This document shows positions 14,395 to 18,497 of a stretch of DNA of 18,497 nucleotides, in pieces (the first letter of the stretch is position 1; each line of letters starts with the position of its first letter). Below the pieces are notes generated by a model. That model was not told where the DNA came from. It did no database searches and saw nothing but the letters and a program-made list of their open reading frames with translations. The position numbers were made by a program, and so were the translations under genes. Source of the DNA: DATGHS01 sp035307785 (GTDB taxonomy: Bacteria; Planctomycetota; Planctomycetia; Gemmatales; Gemmataceae). The stretch is from positions 1 to 18,497 of the forward strand of contig DATGHS010000027.1 in assembly GCA_035307785.1 (NCBI GenBank), read 5' to 3'.

Positions 14395-14838
14395 GGTCAA
14401 ACCCTCTTTTCGTGTGAAGCCTCAGAATTCGTTGTACCAACTCGTTTTTGATTTGACCTAGCGAAACGGGATCGTACCTTTTGACGGCTGGATCGTGCGC
14501 GCCCAGCGCAATCAGGAATACAAGGAGGCTGTCGCCTCATGTCACCCCGTGTCGCATTAGCAAAAGATGTTTATTTCCGCAGCCCGCGCGCAACGCGCCG
14601 GTTGGGCGGCCGAGCCTTTTGCGGGCGCGGAGCGCGCATTGTAACCGGTTACCGAACCATTCACCGCGCAATGGAACTCACTTTTCGACTTTTTTCGACC
14701 CTGTTTGCGAAGGCCGCTTGCGCTCGGCGCAAGGTGCTGGAATTGGGCGAGTTAGGGCAAGCGTGCCGATCTAGTCAGCGCCTGAAAAGTCGAAAAAAGT
14801 CGAAATTGCTCCTGCGGACCACGCCATCCCTGAAAGGT
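14395..14838. other. Intergenic stretch with inverted repeats and no clear gene
   Basis: These 444 bases lie between two minus-strand genes. I see no convincing complete gene. A plus-strand open frame at 14462-14560 reads like the C-terminal end of a protein (PFDGWIVRAQRNQEYKEA) but has no start codon. A 12-base palindrome (GTAACCGGTTAC) is at 14641-14652, and the paired arms at 14683-14805 are listed separately. GC-rich strings around 14580-14640 give long open frames by chance. Confidence 0.5.
14683..14805. repeat. Inverted-repeat structure with internal hairpin
   Basis: TTTCGACTTTTTTCGAC (14683-14699) and its exact reverse complement (14789-14805) form 17-base arms 89 bases apart. Each arm itself holds two TTTCGAC-type units. 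Inside, CTTGCG (14717-14722) pairs with CGCAAG (14728-14733) around a five-base loop. The unit of about 123 bases resembles a small non-autonomous element, but no target site duplication is visible. It lies 34 bases beyond the stop codon of the CBS-domain enzyme gene and could form part of its transcript end. Confidence 0.6.
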
Positions 14839-16263
14839 TCACTTGCCGTTCTTTTCCTTCCGCGTTTCGTCCCAGTAGCGGATCAAATCAATGCGGGTGA
14901 GGATGTCCACCACGTTGCCGTTGGTCATGGCCAGCACGCCGGTGTTGCCGGCCAGCAGCAGGCGGTAGGCTTCGTCGAGGTTCACCGAAACGTCGAGCGT
15001 CGGCAGCGGGCGCGCCATGATGTCGCCGACCGTGAGTTGCACCGGATCGCGGCCATCGTGCAGGATACGAGCGAGCGTTACTTCGTGAATGCTGCCGACC
15101 GTCTTGCCTTCGGCCAGCACCGGCAATTGCGAGATGCCTTTCTCCTCCATCAGGTTGATCGCCTCGTCCGCCTTGGCGTCGGGAGCAATGGTAAAGAGCT
15201 TGCGTGCGCCGCGGGCTTGGATCAAATCGGCAATTCGTTGCGTGGCGGGCGGCGTCTGAACAAGGTTGTTCTGAGTGAGCCAGGTTTCATCGTAGAACTT
15301 GCTGAGGTAGTTGCGACCGGTATCCGCCCCCAGAGCGACGACGACCTGGTCTGGCCCCAGCCGCTGGGCGTATCGCAAAGCCGCGGCAATACTCACGCCG
15401 GAGGAACCGCCGAGCATGATGCCTTCCTTACGCGCGACTTCGCGAGCCACGTGGAATGCCTCGGCATCGCTAATGCGAATCCATTCATCCACAAACTGGC
15501 TGTTAAAGGTCTTCGGCACGAAATCTTCGCCAATACCCTCGACCTTCCACGATTTCGGCGTGCCGCCGGAAAGGACCGAGCCTTCCGGATCAGCGCCGAC
15601 AATGCGAACATCGGGATTCTGCTCCTTCAGATAGCGGGCGACGCCGGAAACCGTACCGCCGGTGCCGACACCGCCCACAAACGCGGTGATTCGCCCTTCG
15701 GTTTGCCGCCAAATCTCCAGGCCCGTGCTGCGGTAATGCATTTCCGGGTTGGCGAGATTTGTGAATTGGTTTGGCCGCCAGGCGCCGGGAATTTCACGAG
15801 CCAGCCTGTCGGCCACGCCATTGTAACTTTCCGGCGCATCGGGCGAAACATTAGTCGGCGTAATGACGACTTCCGCCCCGTACGCCTTCAGCAGCGCGAT
15901 TTTCTCCGCACTCATCTTGTCGGGCAACACGAAAATGCAGCGGTAGCCCTTCACGGCCGCAACCATCGCCAGGCCCACGCCGGTGTTGCCGGCGGTGGCC
16001 TCAATTATGGTGCCGCCCGGCCGCAGCCACCCTTGCGACTCCGCGTCCGCAATCATGGCCAGGGCCACGCGATCCTTCACGCTGCCGCCCGGATTGGCCG
16101 ATTCGACCTTCACCATTACTTGTGCTTGCAAGCCTTTGACCACGCGATTCAGGCGAACCATCGGCGTCCAGCCAATCGTGCGCAGAATGGAATCATGACA
16201 GACCGTGTTGCCTACCGGCATTCCGCCGTGCGGCAGAACCGAAGCCAGAGCATCCCGGTGCAT
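14839..16263 (-). CDS. cbs: Cystathionine beta-synthase / cysteine synthase with C-terminal CBS domain pair
   Basis: This 474-residue PLP enzyme belongs to the cysteine synthase/cystathionine beta-synthase family. The reaction is a beta-replacement on serine or O-acetylserine, with homocysteine or sulfide as the other substrate. The PLP lysine is in GGSVKDR (Lys63), the substrate loop is TAGNTG (residues 90-95), and GGVGTGGTVSG is the cofactor phosphate loop. Residues from about 347 form two CBS repeats (VGDIMARPLPTLDV is the start of the second), a regulatory module that binds adenosyl ligands. The haem-binding extension of animal enzymes is absent, which fits a bacterial enzyme. Which substrates it uses cannot be told from sequence. 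The start is chosen at 16263 because AGAGGA precedes it by 7 bases; the frame stays open upstream only through a dispersed repeat. It is divergent from the diadenylate cyclase gene. Confidence 0.92.
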   Translation of the reverse strand: MHRDALASVLPHGGMPVGNTVCHDSILRTIGWTPMVRLNRVVKGLQAQVMVKVESANPGGSVKDRVALAMIADAESQGWLRPGGTIIEATAGNTGVGLAMVAAVKGYRCIFVLPDKMSAEKIALLKAYGAEVVITPTNVSPDAPESYNGVADRLAREIPGAWRPNQFTNLANPEMHYRSTGLEIWRQTEGRITAFVGGVGTGGTVSGVARYLKEQNPDVRIVGADPEGSVLSGGTPKSWKVEGIGEDFVPKTFNSQFVDEWIRISDAEAFHVAREVARKEGIMLGGSSGVSIAAALRYAQRLGPDQVVVALGADTGRNYLSKFYDETWLTQNNLVQTPPATQRIADLIQARGARKLFTIAPDAKADEAINLMEEKGISQLPVLAEGKTVGSIHEVTLARILHDGRDPVQLTVGDIMARPLPTLDVSVNLDEAYRLLLAGNTGVLAMTNGNVVDILTRIDLIRYWDETRKEKNGK

Positions 16264-16270
16264 GGCCGTT

Positions 16271-16276
16271 TCCTCT
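16271..16276 (-). promoter_or_regulatory. Ribosome binding site that sets the CBS enzyme start
   Basis: The minus strand reads AGAGGA 7 bases before the ATG at 16263. The other in-frame ATG codons (16308, 16425) lack such a site, and the longer reading would translate the dispersed repeat at 16357-16406 (GARFQRAR-type peptide). Confidence 0.75.
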
Positions 16277-16356
16277 GTAGTTGGAGAGAACAATTCCTCT
16301 GTTGGCATTGTCGCCGGAAATGGGCTTCCGGGGCAAGGCGAGTCAGGCGGGCCGCG

Positions 16357-16406
16357 TGGCACGTTCGCAAAGTGCCAGCAAATTCGGGCACGTTGAAAAC
16401 GTGCCC
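16357..16406. repeat. Dispersed palindromic repeat in the divergent promoter region
   Basis: Two hairpins lie side by side. TGGCAC (16357-16362) pairs with GTGCCA (16372-16377), and GGGCACGTT (16386-16394) pairs perfectly with AACGTGCCC (16398-16406). Both share the 8-base string GGCACGTT. I recall this type of repeat (its translations read GHVFNVP or GARFQRAR) as widespread in planctomycete genomes. It lies in the 267 bases between the divergent CBS enzyme and diadenylate cyclase genes. Confidence 0.7.
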
Positions 16407-16530
16407 CACGAGTTTTTTTCCACAAAGTGCTGCGAAATCTGCGAAGCGGTCTTTACTGCGCGCTACAGCGTTCGCTAGATTGAACCGAGACCGAATTGCT
16501 CGTTCACGATATTTTGACAGAACTGAGAAC

Positions 16531-17505
16531 ATGGCGCTAGCCGAGCAAACTACAGCACTCTTGGACACGGCTCGGCGTTTGACGCAGGACTTGCAGGCCG
16601 ATGCCGTGCTGGTGCTGACGGAAACGCGGCTGGATTGGGAAGCGGTACGCAAGCACCTGGGCAATTGCCGGGTGCTCGTAGCGGCCCACAACCGCGCCTC
16701 AACGGCCGATATCGACGGCGCCAACGATTTTGGTGTTCTCGAACTCGATCCCGAGCCCGTTCCAATTCAAGAACGCATGAGCCTGGCTTTACTCAAGGCC
16801 ATTGCCAGGGGCCAATTGCAGCCGGGCTCCCACGTCGTCGTGCTGTACAATGGCATCGCTTTCGAGCACGGCAAACCCGAGCCGATTGACAGCGTGAGCG
16901 TTATGCACCTGGACGAGCACCTGGAGCGCTTGACCGCGAGTGATTTGCGCAAGCTCGACACCTTGGTGCCGCTCGAAACGCTGCGCCTGGTGGTGGACCT
17001 GGCCACGGAAATTGGCCAGGAAGGCAGAGAAGGGCACCCGGTGGGCACGATCTTTGTGGTCGGCGACACGCGTAAAGTGCTCTCGCCCCGGCTTTCCCGA
17101 CCAATAAACTTCAATCCTTTCCGCGGCTATAGCCGGGAAGAGCGCGACTTGCGCGATCGGCGCGTGCGTGAGCAAATCAAAGACCTCGCCCAGCTGGACG
17201 GCGCCATTATCATTAGCCGCGACGGCATTGCCGAAGCTGCGTGTATGTATCTTGATGTGACGGCCGAAGGAATCTCCCTGTCGCGGGGTCTCGGCAGCCG
17301 GCACCTGGCTGCCGCCGCCATTAGTCAGAAGACGCGGGCCGTGGCCGTGTGCGTGAGCCAATCGTCGGGCACGGTCCGTTTGTTCCTGCGCGGCGAGGTG
17401 GTGCTCCACATCGAGCCGCTATCGCGGCCGCATATCTGGCAACCATTCCGCCTGGAACGGCCCGATGCCGATGGCGCCGGCGGCGGTTCGATGCTGAACG
17501 CGTAG
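16531..17505 (+). CDS. Diadenylate cyclase (c-di-AMP synthase), soluble DacZ-like form
   Basis: This 324-residue protein makes c-di-AMP from two ATP. The C-terminal DAC domain (about residues 180-310) shows the catalytic motifs: DGA at 223-225 (in LDGAIIISRDG) and RH at 257-258 (in GLGSRHLAAAAIS). These are followed by AVAVCVSQSSGTVRLF and the closing GEVVLHIEP strand. No membrane helices are present, so it is not the CdaA type, and the DNA-binding C-terminal domain of DisA is absent. The N-terminal 130 residues (ADAVLVLTETRLDWEAVRKH, then LVAAHNRAS and GSHVVVLYNG) look like the pyruvate-kinase C-terminal-type domain found in DacZ proteins (inference). The start at 16531 is set by the protein pattern; the Shine-Dalgarno site is weak. 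The same frame is open far upstream by chance. It is divergent from the CBS-domain enzyme. Confidence 0.88.
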   Translation: MALAEQTTALLDTARRLTQDLQADAVLVLTETRLDWEAVRKHLGNCRVLVAAHNRASTADIDGANDFGVLELDPEPVPIQERMSLALLKAIARGQLQPGSHVVVLYNGIAFEHGKPEPIDSVSVMHLDEHLERLTASDLRKLDTLVPLETLRLVVDLATEIGQEGREGHPVGTIFVVGDTRKVLSPRLSRPINFNPFRGYSREERDLRDRRVREQIKDLAQLDGAIIISRDGIAEAACMYLDVTAEGISLSRGLGSRHLAAAAISQKTRAVAVCVSQSSGTVRLFLRGEVVLHIEPLSRPHIWQPFRLERPDADGAGGGSMLNA

Positions 17506-17609
17506 CCGCCAATTCCGAAATCAGGGGACCATTCGCTCGAATCACCAATAGAACAAGAGTGGTGGTTAGCCCCTTGCACTTGGCGCCTGGCCGGCGCATT
17601 TCCCGAATC

Positions 17610-17614
17610 GGAGG
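17610..17614 (+). promoter_or_regulatory. Ribosome binding site of the 17621 gene
   Basis: GGAGG lies 6 bases before the ATG at 17621 and supports this start for the truncated gene at the window edge. Confidence 0.7.
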
Positions 17615-17620
17615 CAATCC

Positions 17621-18497
17621 ATGTCGGCACGCACAAACACGTTTCTGGCGGTAATGGCGACGGGGCTAATTCTGGTGACGTGCGGACCAAGCTCAGCCCA
17701 ACAGTCACCGCTGAGCATGGTGCCGGCGAAAACGCCGCTCCTCATCCAACTACATGGCTGGGAACGTTCGCAGGAGCGCATGAAGGCTACGATCAAGGCG
17801 GGGCTCGGCGAGTTTGCCCCGGTAGTCACCACCGGCATGGAAAATAGTCTCAACGGTCTGCTCCAGGGCCGCGAACTCAAGGGCCTGGCCCAGGATGGAC
17901 CAGTGTTTGTGGTTTTCACCGAGCTGCCCAATCCGGAGTCGGAAGTCCCCGAAATGGCCGTCGTAGCGCGCGTGACCAATTACGTTCAATTTCGCGACAA
18001 CCTGCTGAAGGACGACGAAAAGAGCGAATTGAAAGCGGAGAAGGATGGCATCGAAGCGACGAAAATCAACGGCATGAAGGTGTATTTCGTCAGCAAGGAT
18101 GACTTCGCGATCTTCTCTCCGAGCGAAAAAGCAATCAAGCTCCTGGTCGACAAGAAAACCGAAGCGATGGCGGGAAAGCTCGATCAGGCGGGCGAGCGCG
18201 CGTTGCTGAACCCCGATTTTGCTGCCCTCCTCGACGTTCGGGCATTGCGGAAAATGTACGGCGACAAGATCAACGACGCCAAGGGTTTTCTTGACCAGGC
18301 GATGCAGCAGGCGCAGGCATTTGGCGGCGTGGACAAGGAACAGCTCGAGGCCGCCAAGAAGCTCATTGAGGGCGTTTTCCAAATCGTGGACGATGCCGAT
18401 TCGCTGCTGGCGTCGGCCGATTTCCGCCCCGAAGGATTGATGCTGCACTTCCACACGCACTTTGCCGAGAAGAGCAAAGTCAACGATTTCCTGAAGA
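17621..18497 (+). CDS. Exported protein of unknown function, 5' part only
   Basis: The frame stays open to the window edge, giving 292 codons without a stop; the 3' end is missing. The N-terminus is a signal peptide (TFLAVMATGLILVTCGPSSAQQ). LVTC could serve as a weak lipobox, although Thr at that position is unusual, so either a lipoprotein or a cleaved exported protein is possible. The mature part starts SPLSMVPAKTPLLIQLHGWE and includes GPVFVVFTELPNPESEVPEMAVVARV-type strands. It continues with the helix-rich GFLDQAMQQAQAFGGVDKEQ and the closing ADFRPEGLMLHFHTHF. This alternation resembles the DUF3352-type exported proteins of unknown role (weak inference). The start is set by GGAGG 6 bases upstream. 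It lies 115 bases after the diadenylate cyclase gene on the same strand, and no terminator stands between them. Confidence 0.75.
   Translation, partial: MSARTNTFLAVMATGLILVTCGPSSAQQSPLSMVPAKTPLLIQLHGWERSQERMKATIKAGLGEFAPVVTTGMENSLNGLLQGRELKGLAQDGPVFVVFTELPNPESEVPEMAVVARVTNYVQFRDNLLKDDEKSELKAEKDGIEATKINGMKVYFVSKDDFAIFSPSEKAIKLLVDKKTEAMAGKLDQAGERALLNPDFAALLDVRALRKMYGDKINDAKGFLDQAMQQAQAFGGVDKEQLEAAKKLIEGVFQIVDDADSLLASADFRPEGLMLHFHTHFAEKSKVNDFLK

Noticed and set aside
16212..16724. Minus-strand open frame with GHVFNVPEFAGTLRTCH
   Set aside because: The motif is the translation of the dispersed repeat, and the rest is antisense to the cyclase gene.
1..18497. tRNA, rRNA, CRISPR array, complete insertion sequence, toxin-antitoxin or phage defence operon
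   Set aside because: No cloverleaf, regularly spaced repeat array, transposase or defence motif was found on reading. The lone HNH-type protein has no partner that would make it a restriction or toxin system.

Overview
The window is GC-rich, with long genes on both strands, and most likely comes from a planctomycete of the Gemmata group. This rests on three things recalled from that group: a PilM protein carrying its own membrane anchor, a small family opening with an RRPFEPFRI-like motif, and several dispersed palindromic repeats. Many products have signal peptides and no family that I recognise. There are no tRNA or rRNA genes, no CRISPR array, no complete insertion sequence and no phage genes.

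Layout. (1) 1-354 is the 3' end of hemC (haem synthesis). (2) 637-7476 is a three-gene plus-strand block closed by a clear rho-independent terminator at 7501-7542. It holds a PilM-like actin-fold protein with a membrane helix and long extracytoplasmic part, then two large single-pass membrane proteins with the topology of PilN/PilO. All three carry Gly/Pro-rich low-complexity segments with GMPGMP-type motifs. They probably form the inner-membrane platform of a type IV pilus or type II secretion-like machine. (3) 7661-8170 (unknown, plus) converges with 8246-9277 (secreted beta-propeller, minus) on a perfect 61-bp palindrome. (4) 9399-12251 holds a single-pass membrane protein, a small HNH-type zinc-motif protein and a 525-residue exported protein. 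Downstream lie a strong RNA hairpin and a decayed 3' end of a second HNH-like gene.

(5) 12644-13933 holds a small planctomycete-type protein and an A/T-richer exported protein, which converges tail to tail with the small exported protein at 13951-14394. (6) 14395-14838 is non-coding, with a 123-bp inverted-repeat structure. (7) 14839-17505 is a divergent pair: a cystathionine beta-synthase/cysteine synthase with a C-terminal pair of CBS domains (minus), and a soluble diadenylate cyclase making c-di-AMP (plus). A dispersed palindromic repeat lies between them. (8) 17621 to the window end is the 5' part of an exported protein.

The most interesting points are the anchored PilM module, with low-complexity inserts before terminal strand-like segments, and the pairing of a c-di-AMP synthase with a CBS-domain enzyme, CBS domains being a known c-di-AMP-binding fold in other proteins. 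The non-coding palindromes (8183-8243, 9350-9373, 12309-12360, 14683-14805, 16357-16406) and the HNH remnant follow. Family calls come from reading motifs by eye; no database search was possible.
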